From NCBI GenBank assembly GCA_030412945.1, contig JAUHJS010000001.1:573709-637708 (forward strand): a stretch of DNA of 64,000 bases, in the 5' to 3' direction. This DNA is from Shiella aurantiaca. Lineage in GTDB: Bacteria; Bacteroidota; Bacteroidia; Cytophagales; Cyclobacteriaceae. The position numbers and the translations under genes are program-made. Each line of letters begins with the position of its first letter. The first letter of the stretch is position 1. This document shows positions 44,960 through 54,156 of this stretch, piece by piece. The notes beneath the pieces were generated by a model. The model ran no database searches. It was not told the origin of the DNA and saw only the letters and a list, made by a program, of their open reading frames with translations.

Positions 44960-46564
44960 TCATCCCCCATACTTCTTCCAAATCATATCGGCTGCTTTTT
45001 CGCCTATCATAATACAGGCGGCATTGGTGTTGCCCGAAATAATGGTAGGCATGATAGAGGCATCCGCTATACGCAGTCCGTGCAGCCCATGCACTAGCAG
45101 TTCGGCATTGACCACGGCTTGCTCATCTTGTCCCATTTTGCAGGTACCCACCGGATGATAGAGGGTTTCCAAACTCTTATCAATATGAACATCCAAAGCC
45201 TCACGCGAGCGCTCAGCAGGCAAATGTATGCCCCAAGGCGTATAGCTTGCCAAAGCCGGATCTTCCATAATCTGAAAGGCTTTTTGGATACCATAGTGCA
45301 GCACTTCCCTATCGCGCGAATGGCTTAGGAAATTGGGCTGAATACTTGGCGCATCAAAAGGATTATTGCTTTTTATCTGAACTGTTCCTCTACTTTCGGG
45401 ACGGATAAGAATCACCATCAGGCCAATACCATCGCGCTTTACAAACGTATTGATATCATGAATATCGGTACTGTAATCAGCCGGAATGCCCAAAGGCACG
45501 GTATGAATTTGCAAATCAGGGCGCTGCAAAGCCTCCTCCGACTTCAAAAACGCATTAGCCTCCAGCGGACTATTGCCCATAGGGCCCGTTTTTAGCAGAA
45601 AATGCTTGGCCAAGGCCATGGCTTTGTTCCAAGGCTTGAGCAAAGAATTACCAGCCGGAACATTCACCCAGGCACTAATGCCCGACCATACATGGTCTTG
45701 TAAGTTTTTCCCTACACCGGGTAGGTGGTGCATTACCTCTACGCCATGACTTGTTAAGTCCTCGGTATCGCCAATACCCGATACCTGCAAAATCTGGGGC
45801 GATTGTATGGCTCCGGCCGAAAGAATAACTTCTTTAGTGGCATAAGCCTTTTCCAGTCCTTTACCATTATGAAATTCTACTCCTTTTACCGTTTTGTCTT
45901 CTATCAAAAGGCGCATTACATGGCAGCCTGTTCGCACGCTCAAGTTGCTACGGTGCATAACAGGTTTCAAAAAAGCCGTAGCCGTACTCTGGCGCTGGTT
46001 ATTTTTGATGGTAAACTGAAGCATAGAAGCTCCCAGCTGTTCTTCTCCGTTATAATCAGGATTGGGCGCTATGCCTTGATTGGCCGCAGCGCTGATAAAA
46101 GCATGTGCCAATTCGCTGGGTGCGGGACAAAACTGTACAGGCAATTCGCCCTTATGGCCATGGAAAGGCTCTCCTAAGCTATCGTTCTGCTCCGATTTTT
46201 TGAATAAGGGCAATACTTCCTCGTACGACCAACCAGAATTGCCCAAGGCCGACCATTCATTAAAATCTTCTTTATTGCCGCGCACATAGGCCATGGCATT
46301 GGTACTACTACTTCCACCCAAGGTCTTTCCGCGTGGCACAAAAAGCTTTCTGTTGGCCACATGCGCTTGCGGTTCGGTCCAGAAAGCCCAATCTACCTCC
46401 GTGCGGTTGAGCTGAGTATAGGCCGCTGGAATATGGATTTCAGGTTTTTTATCGGGTTTTCCTGCTTCAAGCAATAGCACAGAAAACTTCCCCTTGGCCG
46501 AAAGCCGATTGGCCAGCACACAACCTGCCGAGCCTGCCCCAATGATGATAAAATCGTAGTTCAT
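44960..46564 (-). CDS. GMC-family oxidoreductase, choline dehydrogenase-like
   Basis: A 534-residue FAD enzyme. The dinucleotide motif DFIIIGAGSAGCVLANRLS is at the N-terminus, and FVPRGKTLGGSSSTNAMAYVRG is the GMC signature 1. Signature 2 (LSAGAIQSPQILQVSGIG) and the active-site His region HPVGTCKMG follow, with a closing GNTNAACIMIGEKAADMI. Choline or another primary alcohol is the likely substrate. A betaine-synthesis partner is not adjacent, so the exact substrate is open. The gene stands alone. Confidence 0.9.
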   Translation of the reverse strand: MNYDFIIIGAGSAGCVLANRLSAKGKFSVLLLEAGKPDKKPEIHIPAAYTQLNRTEVDWAFWTEPQAHVANRKLFVPRGKTLGGSSSTNAMAYVRGNKEDFNEWSALGNSGWSYEEVLPLFKKSEQNDSLGEPFHGHKGELPVQFCPAPSELAHAFISAAANQGIAPNPDYNGEEQLGASMLQFTIKNNQRQSTATAFLKPVMHRSNLSVRTGCHVMRLLIEDKTVKGVEFHNGKGLEKAYATKEVILSAGAIQSPQILQVSGIGDTEDLTSHGVEVMHHLPGVGKNLQDHVWSGISAWVNVPAGNSLLKPWNKAMALAKHFLLKTGPMGNSPLEANAFLKSEEALQRPDLQIHTVPLGIPADYSTDIHDINTFVKRDGIGLMVILIRPESRGTVQIKSNNPFDAPSIQPNFLSHSRDREVLHYGIQKAFQIMEDPALASYTPWGIHLPAERSREALDVHIDKSLETLYHPVGTCKMGQDEQAVVNAELLVHGLHGLRIADASIMPTIISGNTNAACIMIGEKAADMIWKKYGG

Positions 46565-46681
46565 GCCTTCAATCTACTCATAAATTCGCTTTGTTGCGGA
46601 GGCCAGCTCAAATTTTGCCGCTAGAAAACCCAACCTCTTTCGCTGAAATAGTAAGCAGGTAATAAATGAGTGCTTATTCGC

Positions 46682-46712
46682 TTTTGTTAGAAAAACTAAA
46701 ATTTTAGTTTTG
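46682..46712 (+). promoter_or_regulatory. Promoter with embedded palindrome, outer-membrane gene
   Basis: TTG (46684-46686), an 18-base spacer, TAGTTTTG (46705-46712). A 20-base perfect palindrome (46692-46711, centre AAAATTTT) overlaps the spacer and the -7 box, so a dimeric regulator could block or bend the promoter. The leader to the ATG at 46856 is about 140 bases. Confidence 0.6.
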
Positions 46713-46855
46713 CGCCCGCTTGAAGGCTAAAAGTCCTGCTTATAGCAGATTTTTGCCTTTAGCATTATTTAACATTTCTGCTGTAACCTTTGCCTAGGGC
46801 TGGGAGTTCTTAGCCAGTACTTATAAGGTCAATTATTCAAAATCACTCAAACAAC

Positions 46856-49348
46856 ATGCGTTTTATTTTACTCATTCAAATCCTTTTACTTTCCTCTTTT
46901 GCCAGCTTGGCGCAAATAAGTGCACAAACTAGTAGCACCGAAACTAAAGCCAAAGCCGCTGAAATAGGAAACGGAAAGGTAAGTGGCATTATCAAAGATG
47001 CCAGCACAGGGGCAGCTGTAGAGTTTGCCAATGTGGTGATCTACCCTACGGGCAGCACTACGCCCGCTGACGGTACCATAGCCGATGACAAAGGAAAATT
47101 CCTTTTGAAAAACCTTGCCGATGGCAATTACTACGTTTCCGTAAGTTTTATTGGCTATACTACTCGTAAAGTAGAGAATATTACCATTAGCAATGGCTCC
47201 AATATCGACTTGGGAACACTTTCTATTGACCCAGAAATTCAAAACTTAGAAGAGGTTACCATCGAGGGCGAGCGCCAATTGGTGGAAAATAAAATCGACC
47301 GCTTGGTATACAATGCAGAAAAAGACATTACCAATGTAGGTGGTAATGCAGCCGATGTGCTTTCCAAAGTACCTCAGCTTTCTTTGGATATGGATGGTAA
47401 TCCTCAGCTTCGTGGCAGTGGCAATATCCGCATCCTCATCAACAACAAACCCTCTGCCTTAATGGCGGGCAGCGTGGCCGATGCCTTGAAGCAAATCCCT
47501 GCTGATCAAATCAAATCGGTGGAAGTAATCACCAGCCCCTCAGCTAAATATGATGCAGAAGGAACAGCCGGAATCATCAATATCATCACCAAAAAGAACA
47601 ATCTTGAAGGCGTAAACGGTACCGTGAATGCCGGTGTGGGTACCCGTAGCAGCAATTTGGGTCTGAATGTAGGCGCCAAAAAAGGTAAATTCGGCTTCTC
47701 CTTGGGCACCTTTACCAATGCATGGTACAACCGTGGCGAAGGGGAAAACGATCAGTTTTATAAAATCTCCGAAGTCCGCTTAATAGAAGATAGCGAACAA
47801 AGCAATTTGGGAGGGTTTGGTAATGGTAGTTTCGGTATCGACTTCGACCTCAATCCTAAAAATACCTTTTCGGCAGGGGTAAAATGGCGCATGTTTGGCA
47901 TGAACAACGATGTGGATATTGCTTCCGAAATCTTCAATGCCAATGGCGCTTCAGATACTACTTACCGCAGAGAGTTGGCCAACCGCATGCGCAATATCAA
48001 CTCCGATTTCAATTTTGACTTCATCCATACCTTCGATAAGCCCGGTCATGAATTGAGCGTACTAACACTGTACAGCCGCAATGACCAAAACCGCGACTAC
48101 GACTTCGACCAATTCAACCAATCGGATGTGGTAAATCAGCGTCAGCGTAATTTTAATAAAGGACTGAATGAAGAACTTACTGCCCAGATTGACTATACCC
48201 GACCTATCCAGAAAAACACTTTGGAGATTGGCGCAAAGTCCATTTTCCGTATGCTAAGCTCTGATTTCAGGTTAGAAGATTATGATTTTGCAACACAGGC
48301 TTTCCTCCCAGTTGATTCTCGCACCGATTTGTTCAACTATTCGCAAAATGTAATGGCCGGATATGTGAACTACCGCATCAATTTGGAAGGCGGTTGGGGT
48401 GCACAAGTAGGCGGACGCTACGAAACTACCGCCATTGTAGGAAACTTTATCTCTCAAGAAACAAAACTAGAGACCGATTATGATAATTGGATTCCTAGTG
48501 TGGCAGTATCCAAAAACTTCAAGAAGAACAATACTAGCCTGAAAGCAAGTTATAATCAGCGTATTCAGCGCCCTAACATCTTCTTTTTGAACCCCAATAT
48601 CAACGATGCCAACCCTCGTAATATCCAATACGGTAACCCTAATCTGGATCCTGAGTTAACCCATTCCTTTGAGATAGGCTATAATACCTTTGTGAAAGGA
48701 ACGGCCATCAATGTGTCTTTATATAGTCGCTTGACCAATAATTCCATCGAGCGCTATAGCTTTGAAGTGAACGATACCGTGAACACCACCTTTGCCAATA
48801 TTGGTAAGAATGCCACTTACGGAGGTAGTATTTATGCCAATTATAAAATCACCAAGCAGTGGGATATTAGCGGAAATGCCAACGTGTATTACGTAAACCT
48901 AAATAGTAATTCAGGATTGGTTTCGGCTAGTAATGCAGGCATTATGTACAATGCCAACCTTAACTCCAGCTACGACTTGGGCAAAGGATGGAAAGCGCAA
49001 GCCTTCGGCTTTTTCAACTCGCCACGGGTTCAGTTGCAAGGCCGCATGTCAGCCTTCTCTTTCTACAGCTTAGGTGTTAGAAAAGAGTTCTGGGACAAAA
49101 AAGGGAGCTTGGGTGTAAGTATGGACAACCCCTTCCGCAAGGCTTTGGTCTTCTACAATCAGCAAGAAACCGATCAGTTCATGATAGACGGAGAAACGGC
49201 CATGTTCAACCGCGGCTTCAAACTTAACTTCAGCTATCAGTTTGGTAAAATGGAAGCTAAAGGCCCACGTTCGTTCAAACGTAAGAAATCCATCAACAAT
49301 GATGACATGAAAGGCGAAGGTGGCGGTGGCCAAATGGGTGGCAACTAA
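46856..49348 (+). CDS. Outer-membrane beta-barrel/TonB-dependent receptor-like protein
   Basis: An 830-residue outer-membrane protein with a signal peptide (1-20). A carboxypeptidase-regulatory-like beta domain (about 45-135, GKVSGIIKDASTGAAVEFANVVIYP) is followed by a plug-like region (150-260, NAADVLSKVPQLSLDMDGNPQLRG and YDAEGTAGIINIITKKN). A long beta-barrel completes it. The C-terminus ends in a Gly-rich tail (GEGGGGQMGGN) rather than a terminal aromatic strand. It resembles the outer-membrane beta-barrel family of Bacteroidota. There is no SusD partner, so a polysaccharide locus is unlikely. The cargo is unknown. Confidence 0.9.
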   Translation: MRFILLIQILLLSSFASLAQISAQTSSTETKAKAAEIGNGKVSGIIKDASTGAAVEFANVVIYPTGSTTPADGTIADDKGKFLLKNLADGNYYVSVSFIGYTTRKVENITISNGSNIDLGTLSIDPEIQNLEEVTIEGERQLVENKIDRLVYNAEKDITNVGGNAADVLSKVPQLSLDMDGNPQLRGSGNIRILINNKPSALMAGSVADALKQIPADQIKSVEVITSPSAKYDAEGTAGIINIITKKNNLEGVNGTVNAGVGTRSSNLGLNVGAKKGKFGFSLGTFTNAWYNRGEGENDQFYKISEVRLIEDSEQSNLGGFGNGSFGIDFDLNPKNTFSAGVKWRMFGMNNDVDIASEIFNANGASDTTYRRELANRMRNINSDFNFDFIHTFDKPGHELSVLTLYSRNDQNRDYDFDQFNQSDVVNQRQRNFNKGLNEELTAQIDYTRPIQKNTLEIGAKSIFRMLSSDFRLEDYDFATQAFLPVDSRTDLFNYSQNVMAGYVNYRINLEGGWGAQVGGRYETTAIVGNFISQETKLETDYDNWIPSVAVSKNFKKNNTSLKASYNQRIQRPNIFFLNPNINDANPRNIQYGNPNLDPELTHSFEIGYNTFVKGTAINVSLYSRLTNNSIERYSFEVNDTVNTTFANIGKNATYGGSIYANYKITKQWDISGNANVYYVNLNSNSGLVSASNAGIMYNANLNSSYDLGKGWKAQAFGFFNSPRVQLQGRMSAFSFYSLGVRKEFWDKKGSLGVSMDNPFRKALVFYNQQETDQFMIDGETAMFNRGFKLNFSYQFGKMEAKGPRSFKRKKSINNDDMKGEGGGGQMGGN

Positions 49349-49366
49349 GTAATTTAATTAGGTTTT

Positions 49367-49400
49367 AAATAGGTCATCGGGTACGATGGCCTATTTTTTT
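49367..49400 (+). terminator. Intrinsic terminator of the receptor gene
   Basis: AAATAGGTCATCG, loop GGTA, CGATGGCCTATTT then T4. A 13-pair stem with one G-T pair, 18 bases after the stop. Confidence 0.88.
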
Positions 49401-49462
49401 GTCTTCTCTTTGGCTTTATCCCTATAAAATCGAAACTTGCTTGCAACAAAACACCAAACACC

Positions 49463-49951
49463 ATGATGAAAAAAATCCTTCCCCTCCTATTCGCCTGTGC
49501 AGCCTTAGTGGCTTGCGAGGTAGAGGTTAAAAAAGAAGTAAGCACCGAAGCACAAGCACCTACGCTAGGTTACGATTCCCTTTTGGCACAAAAATATGGA
49601 GCCGACCAATACGGCATGAAGCAATACGTGATGGCCTTTTTGAAAAGTGGCCCCAACCGCTCGCAAGATTCGGCTACGGCTGCGCAAATTCAGCGTGCCC
49701 ACATGGATAATATTGGCCGCATGGCTGAAGAAGGTAAACTCGTATTGGCAGGGCCTTTCTTAGATGAGCAAGAGCTGCGCGGCATTTATATTTTTGATGT
49801 CCGCACCATAGAAGAAGCCGAAGCTTTAACCGCCAGCGACCCTGCCGTACAAGCCGGACGCTTGATTATGGAACTTCATCCTTGGTATGGAAGTGCCGCT
49901 ATGATGCAGATTAACGAAACCCACAAGCGCCTTTCTAAAACAGATATTTGA
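49463..49951 (+). CDS. YCII-domain lipoprotein
   Basis: A 162-residue lipoprotein: lipobox ALVAC gives a lipidated Cys19. Residues about 50-145 form a YCII-like domain (QYVMAFLKSGPNRSQDSATAAQIQRAHMDNI, LVLAGPFLDEQELRGIYIFDV, DPAVQAGRLIMELHPWYG). Cytosolic YCII proteins have a conserved His/Asp pair, and here RAHMDN and the distal HPW are candidates. The secreted form is common in Bacteroidota, with no known substrate. It overlaps the thioesterase gene by one base (TGATG). Confidence 0.82.
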   Translation: MMKKILPLLFACAALVACEVEVKKEVSTEAQAPTLGYDSLLAQKYGADQYGMKQYVMAFLKSGPNRSQDSATAAQIQRAHMDNIGRMAEEGKLVLAGPFLDEQELRGIYIFDVRTIEEAEALTASDPAVQAGRLIMELHPWYGSAAMMQINETHKRLSKTDI

Positions 49952-50400
49952 TGTCAGAAAAGTCTATCCCTTCTCGCTTAGCACATTTTCAAGCCCATGT
50001 GGGCAAATCCATCACCGAATCGGGTTCGCCTTCGGCTTATTCGCGGTGGCTAAATGGTACGATAGAAGCGGTAGAGAGAGGAAAAATCACCCTCAAGCTG
50101 CAAGTTCGGCCTGAAATGACCAATCCTATGGGCACTTTACATGGAGGCGTTTCGGCTGGCATTGCCGATGATATTATGGGCATTGCGGTGGCCAGCTTAG
50201 ATTATCCCTACTTTTTCACTACCATCAATTTACAGGTAGATTACCTGGCTCCGGCAGTTACCCACGATTACGTGATAGCCAAAGGTTGGATAGAAAAAGA
50301 GGGAAAAAAAATCATTTACGCCCTTTGCGAAATCAGCAATTCGCAAGGGCGCGTGCTGGTGCGGGCATCCAGTAATTTATTAGCATTAAAGCCTGAGTAA
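49951..50400 (+). CDS. PaaI-family hotdog thioesterase
   Basis: A 149-residue acyl-CoA thioesterase: NPMGTLHGGVSAGIADDIMGIA carries the hotdog active-site helix with its HGG motif and acidic residue. The protein cleaves small or aryl acyl-CoA esters. The ATG sits in the overlapping TGATG, so it is translationally coupled to the lipoprotein. The last codons and the stop lie inside the shared terminator hairpin. Confidence 0.85.
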   Translation: MSEKSIPSRLAHFQAHVGKSITESGSPSAYSRWLNGTIEAVERGKITLKLQVRPEMTNPMGTLHGGVSAGIADDIMGIAVASLDYPYFFTTINLQVDYLAPAVTHDYVIAKGWIEKEGKKIIYALCEISNSQGRVLVRASSNLLALKPE

Positions 50401-50409
50401 TCAGGCTTT
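50388..50409. terminator. Terminator overlapping two convergent stop codons
   Basis: AAAGCCTGA (50388-50396), loop GTAA, TCAGGCTTT (50401-50409). The plus-strand stop TAA occupies the loop (50398-50400), and the minus-strand stop TGA is the first part of the right arm (50401-50403). It serves both genes with no spacer. Confidence 0.85.
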
Positions 50410-51609
50410 TCTCTTTAACTGTGCCATATAAAATCCATCATATCCGCTAATAGCAGGCATTAGGTTGTCATCTTTCAGCAAAGTGAAATCTTTGCCAGCT
50501 TCTGATGCCAAGAAGGCATCCACCTGCTTACGATTTTCCGATGGTAAAATACTGCAGGTAGAATACACCATTACCCCATCCGGCTTAAGCATTTTACTGT
50601 ATTTCTGCAAAATCTCCTGCTGGGTAACTTGAATAGAGCTAATAAAATCAGCACTCAACTTCCACTTAGAATCAGGGTTTCGTTTGAGTACCCCCATACC
50701 CGAACAAGGCACATCCAACAATAGTCGGTCAGCTGAGGCCGCCAGGCGCTTAATAGTTTTCTGCGATTCGATTACACGCGGCTCGATACTGGAAACCCCT
50801 GCCCTACGCGCTCTTTGCTTCAGGTTGCTCAGTTTCCAAGCCTCGGTATCCATAGCGATTATCTTACCTTTGTTTTCCATTAAAGCCGCAATATGAAGGG
50901 TTTTCCCACCTGCCCCAGCACAAGCATCAATCACACGCATGCCCGGTTTTACATCCATATAGGCCGCCACCAATTGCGAATTGGCATCTTGTACTTCAAA
51001 CATCCCCTCTTTAAAGGCGGCACTTTTAAACACATTTTGTCTTTGCACAAGCTGCAAGGCATCCGGATACTCACGCAGGGCCAAGGTTTCATAGCCTTCT
51101 GCATCCAGTTGCTTTTGTAATTGATCACGTGTGGTTTTAATGGTATTTACCCTGAGAACCACCTCGGCTTGCAAATTGAGCGCATGTAATTCTTTATTCC
51201 AGCGCTCACCTACTTCTTGTTGCCCAAGCTCATACAACCAATCAGGCACCGATTCTTCTACTGCGGGATTATGACTAATTTGGCTTCTTTTCTTATCAAT
51301 GGCGGCCAAGTTTAAGGCTTCAAACTCCGACCAAGCAGGTAGCTCATGGCCTTCTAAGTGAAGCCAGGCACCCAGTATGGCCCATACATCGGCCTCAGAA
51401 GCAGGCGCTTTGCCCGTCACTTCCGACAGCATGCGCCACCAGCGCACGATATCGTAGGTGGTCTCGGCTATAAAAGCGCGATCGCGTGCACCCCAGCGTT
51501 TGTTGGATTGTAAAATCTGCTCTAAAGCCTTATCGGCATAGCGTTGCTCAAAAAATATCTGTTGAAGGGCGGCCACTACGGCCTCGCTCAAGTTTCTGTG
51601 AAATTTCAA
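50401..51609 (-). CDS. RsmB/NOP-family rRNA m5C methyltransferase
   Basis: A 402-residue RNA cytosine-5 methyltransferase. An N-terminal NusB-like helical region (about 1-140) leads to VIDACAGAGGKTLHIAALM (SAM motif I) and LLLDVPCSGMGVLKRNPD (PCS with the release cysteine). The catalytic cysteine is in YSTCSILPSENRKQV. This matches RsmB (16S C967) or a close NSUN-type relative. A TACCTTTG box lies 20 bases upstream (51629-51636, minus). The last codons merge with a bidirectional terminator. Confidence 0.87.
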   Translation of the reverse strand: MKFHRNLSEAVVAALQQIFFEQRYADKALEQILQSNKRWGARDRAFIAETTYDIVRWWRMLSEVTGKAPASEADVWAILGAWLHLEGHELPAWSEFEALNLAAIDKKRSQISHNPAVEESVPDWLYELGQQEVGERWNKELHALNLQAEVVLRVNTIKTTRDQLQKQLDAEGYETLALREYPDALQLVQRQNVFKSAAFKEGMFEVQDANSQLVAAYMDVKPGMRVIDACAGAGGKTLHIAALMENKGKIIAMDTEAWKLSNLKQRARRAGVSSIEPRVIESQKTIKRLAASADRLLLDVPCSGMGVLKRNPDSKWKLSADFISSIQVTQQEILQKYSKMLKPDGVMVYSTCSILPSENRKQVDAFLASEAGKDFTLLKDDNLMPAISGYDGFYMAQLKRKA

Positions 51610-51628
51610 AATAGGAAGTACTTTGGGG

Positions 51629-51636
51629 CAAAGGTA
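51629..51636 (-). promoter_or_regulatory. -7 box of the rRNA methyltransferase gene
   Basis: Minus strand TACCTTTG matches TAnnTTTG exactly, 20 bases upstream of the start at 51609. The -33 region is not convincing. Confidence 0.5.
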
Positions 51637-51767
51637 GCAAATTATATGCGCTTTATTGCCCTATTTATTTCGATGCCATTCGTAGCGCTGCTCGGTAAGC
51701 TCCCAGCCAAAATTGGAGTCAGATTATTCATCAAGCAATTATCTTACTATTTCTATCCAACCCAGAA

Positions 51768-52172
51768 TCACGATTCGCTCATAAGAAATTCTATGGCTTT
51801 GGTTTCTTCATTGAAAATTTTGAACGGCATATTGAACTTATTGAGTGCAGAAAGTATCATGTTTAGATAGTACATTTTGAATACGTTGCTGTCGGTAAGG
51901 ACGGCCGCTCGCTTAAGTCCCACGCTAATGGCAGATGGCACCATCTCCGTTTCAAACCACTTACGATTTTCGGGCGATACTACGCCTTGGTTTCGGGTAT
52001 CGGACAAAAAACGGGTAACTTCGTGTCCTTTCTTGGCCCAATCCACTAAAGTTAAAAAAGGCTTTTTATATTCTTCTCGGCTAGGATTACCATGCCAGAT
52101 GATTTTCCCAAGCTTCATTTCTTCCACGTAAATCACACTTACGTAAGGAAGCTCTAATATATTCTGTTCCAT
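51768..52172 (-). CDS. SpoIIAA/STAS-like protein
   Basis: A 134-residue soluble protein with alternating beta and helix elements (VSVIYVEEMKLGKIIWHGN, EYKKPFLTLVDWAKKGHEVTRFLSDTRNQGVVSPENRKWFETEMVP, GLKRAAVLT, FKMYYLNMI). This resembles the SpoIIAA-like/STAS proteins of Bacteroidota, which are thought to act as small regulators or membrane-surface proteins. A conserved Asp-Thr-Arg follows the helix. Its exact role is unknown. Confidence 0.7.
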   Translation of the reverse strand: MEQNILELPYVSVIYVEEMKLGKIIWHGNPSREEYKKPFLTLVDWAKKGHEVTRFLSDTRNQGVVSPENRKWFETEMVPSAISVGLKRAAVLTDSNVFKMYYLNMILSALNKFNMPFKIFNEETKAIEFLMSES

Positions 52173-52279
52173 AGGGGTATAGTTTGATGGTAATTAAAGT
52201 TACGACATCTAATCTTGTAAAAAAGCAAGAAATGTCTTTAAAACTTACCCTAGGATTGCATTGTTTTAAGAAAGCCCTT

Positions 52280-52753
52280 CTAATATTTCATACGGTCGAG
52301 TTCGCGCTTCACATCACGCTCTTTGATACTATCACGCTTATCGTGAAGCTTTTTACCTTTAGCTAAGGCGATTTCCAACTTGGCAAAACCACGCTCATTG
52401 ATAAACAGGCGTACCGGGATAAGGGTCAGGCCCTTTTCCTCCATTTTCTTTTCAAGCTTTCGGAGTTCTACTTTTTTCAGCAGAAGCTTACGCTCTCGGT
52501 CGGGGTCGTGGTTAAAATGCGTACCCATTTCATAGGCTGAAATTTTAAGTCCGCGTACGTATAATTCCTCACGATGGAATAAACAAAAAGCATCTTGCAG
52601 GTTCACCTTACCTTCTTTGATGGATTTGATTTCCGTACCGCGCAGCACCATTCCTGCATAAAAAGATTCGAGCAGCTCATACTCGAAGTTGGCTCGCTTA
52701 TTTCGGATATTGATATCGTTAGAAAAACGCTTTTTATCTTTAGGTTTCGTCAT
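52280..52753 (-). CDS. smpB: SsrA-binding protein
   Basis: SmpB (157 residues) carries tmRNA to stalled ribosomes in trans-translation. Motifs: NRKAN-like RNKRANFEYELLESFYAGMVLRGTEIKSIKEGKVNLQDAF at the front, RERKLLLKKVELRKL, and the basic tail KGKKLHDKRDSIKERDVKRELDR that inserts into the decoding centre. It is the third gene after tsaD and the thioesterase, with a 2-base gap. The tmRNA gene is not in this window. Confidence 0.96.
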   Translation of the reverse strand: MTKPKDKKRFSNDINIRNKRANFEYELLESFYAGMVLRGTEIKSIKEGKVNLQDAFCLFHREELYVRGLKISAYEMGTHFNHDPDRERKLLLKKVELRKLEKKMEEKGLTLIPVRLFINERGFAKLEIALAKGKKLHDKRDSIKERDVKRELDRMKY

Positions 52754-52755
52754 GA

Positions 52756-53139
52756 TTAGTTAAAAATTTTGGCCAGTTTCTCCTTGGAAAGGATTTTCTG
52801 ACCGGTTTGGCCCTCAGCAACCACCCTATCTCCCACTTTGGCCACATAGCGGCAAATCAATTCATTTTTCTCGAAGGACTCCACCTCTGCCTCTATTTGG
52901 ACTATATCGCCCAATTTGGCTGGGCTTTTATGATAAATCGTAAGCATGGTGCCAACGCCTTCTTCTTCCTCGTTTTTATAATCTATCACAAAGAGGCGGG
53001 TTGACCACTCGATTTCACGCCCCAGGGTAAATGTAGAACATACCGCGTGCAGCAATTCGCCATGAAAAATAGCCATGTCGCTTTCCTTGACGGTAAAGCT
53101 ATAGCTTTTGCTCATTCCGGGGATTATTTGTCTTTCCAT
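52756..53139 (-). CDS. Hotdog-fold thioesterase-like protein
   Basis: A 127-residue hotdog protein (4HBT type): ESDMAIFHGELLHAVCSTFTLGREIEWSTRLF and a strand-rich second half (AKLGDIVQIEAEVESFEKNELICRYVAKVGD). It is likely an acyl-CoA thioesterase or dehydratase of the fluoroacetyl-CoA-thioesterase-like group. The usual Asp/Glu catalytic residue is not certain. It is packed between tsaD (1-base gap) and smpB (2-base gap), so it is co-expressed with translation-quality genes, perhaps only by operon economy. Confidence 0.78.
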   Translation of the reverse strand: MERQIIPGMSKSYSFTVKESDMAIFHGELLHAVCSTFTLGREIEWSTRLFVIDYKNEEEEGVGTMLTIYHKSPAKLGDIVQIEAEVESFEKNELICRYVAKVGDRVVAEGQTGQKILSKEKLAKIFN

Positions 53140-53140
53140 A

Positions 53141-54151
53141 TTATACTCCTATGGGCATGCGAGCCAGCGGACTCACCATTTGATGGGTAAAGCGACCTGC
53201 TTCATATTTAAAATACGCAGCCATGGCAATCATGGCTGCATTATCGGTACAATATTCAAAACGAGGAATAAACACTTCCCAATTACGCTTTTTTGCCTCC
53301 TCAGCTAGTGCTTGGCGCAAGCCTGAATTGGCCGAAACTCCTCCGGCAATAGCCACTTGGCGAATGCCAGTTTCGCTCACCGCTTTTTTCACTTTTTGTA
53401 GGAGCATCTTCACCAGTGTATGTTGTATACTCGCGCAAATATCATCTGTATTTTCCTCCACAAAACGCGGGTTGGCCTTTAGCTGATCACGGAGAAAATA
53501 CATAAAAGCCGTTTTTATCCCGCTGAACGAATAATTGAGCCCGGGCATCTCGGTAGCCGGAAAGGTATAAGCCAGCGGATTACCCTCTTTGGCATATTTA
53601 TCCACCAAAGGGCCACCCGGATACGGTAATCCCATCAGCTTGGCCGTTTTATCAAAAGCTTCGCCTACAGCATCGTCTTGCGTTTCTCCTATCACTTCCA
53701 TATCCAAAGCCGACTTCACCAACACAATTTGGGTGTGCCCACCGCTTACCGTTAGGCATAGAAATGGAAAAGTAGGTTTGGGTTCATCAATAAAGTGCGC
53801 CAAAACGTGCGCCTCCATATGATTTACCTCAATAAGTGGTATATTGAGAGCTAAAGCAAATGACTTGGCAAACGAAGTACCTACTAACAAAGCACCCAAA
53901 AGACCGGGGCCTCGTGTAAAAGCCACGGCATTGAGTTGCTTTTTGTTTATATTTGCATTTTTTAAAGACTCTGAGACTACTGGCACGATATTTTGTTGAT
54001 GCGCTCGGGAGGCCAACTCCGGAACCACACCGCCATATTGATGATGTACCTCTTGTGAAGCCACAACATTGCTTAAAATCTTGCCGTTGTGTAGTACAGA
54101 GGCAGATGTTTCGTCACAGGATGACTCTATGGCCAGAATGATACAATCCAT
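53141..54151 (-). CDS. tsaD: tRNA threonylcarbamoyladenosine transferase TsaD
   Basis: TsaD (336 residues) transfers the threonylcarbamoyl group to A37 of ANN-decoding tRNAs together with TsaB and TsaE. Motifs: LAIESSCDETSASV, the metal-binding HxxxH in NHMEAHVLAHF, LTVSGGHTQIV, GEAFDKTAKLMGLPYPGGP and VAIAGGVSANSGLR. It heads the tsaD-thioesterase-smpB operon. Its start codon lies only 5 bases from that of the divergent tamB, so each promoter must lie within the other gene. Confidence 0.96.
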   Translation of the reverse strand: MDCIILAIESSCDETSASVLHNGKILSNVVASQEVHHQYGGVVPELASRAHQQNIVPVVSESLKNANINKKQLNAVAFTRGPGLLGALLVGTSFAKSFALALNIPLIEVNHMEAHVLAHFIDEPKPTFPFLCLTVSGGHTQIVLVKSALDMEVIGETQDDAVGEAFDKTAKLMGLPYPGGPLVDKYAKEGNPLAYTFPATEMPGLNYSFSGIKTAFMYFLRDQLKANPRFVEENTDDICASIQHTLVKMLLQKVKKAVSETGIRQVAIAGGVSANSGLRQALAEEAKKRNWEVFIPRFEYCTDNAAMIAMAAYFKYEAGRFTHQMVSPLARMPIGV

Positions 54152-54156
54152 TACAA

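Noticed and set aside
51544-51870. Plus-strand frame of 108 codons across the gap before the methyltransferase
   Set aside because: Most of it overlaps the opposite strand of real genes, no domain is visible, and the gap contains a promoter for the minus strand.
53949-53956. TATATTTG on the plus strand inside tsaD as a firm tamB promoter
   Set aside because: Exact -7 match, but the nearest TTG gives only a 15-base spacer, and the box falls in AT-rich Asn/Lys codons, so it is not listed as a feature.
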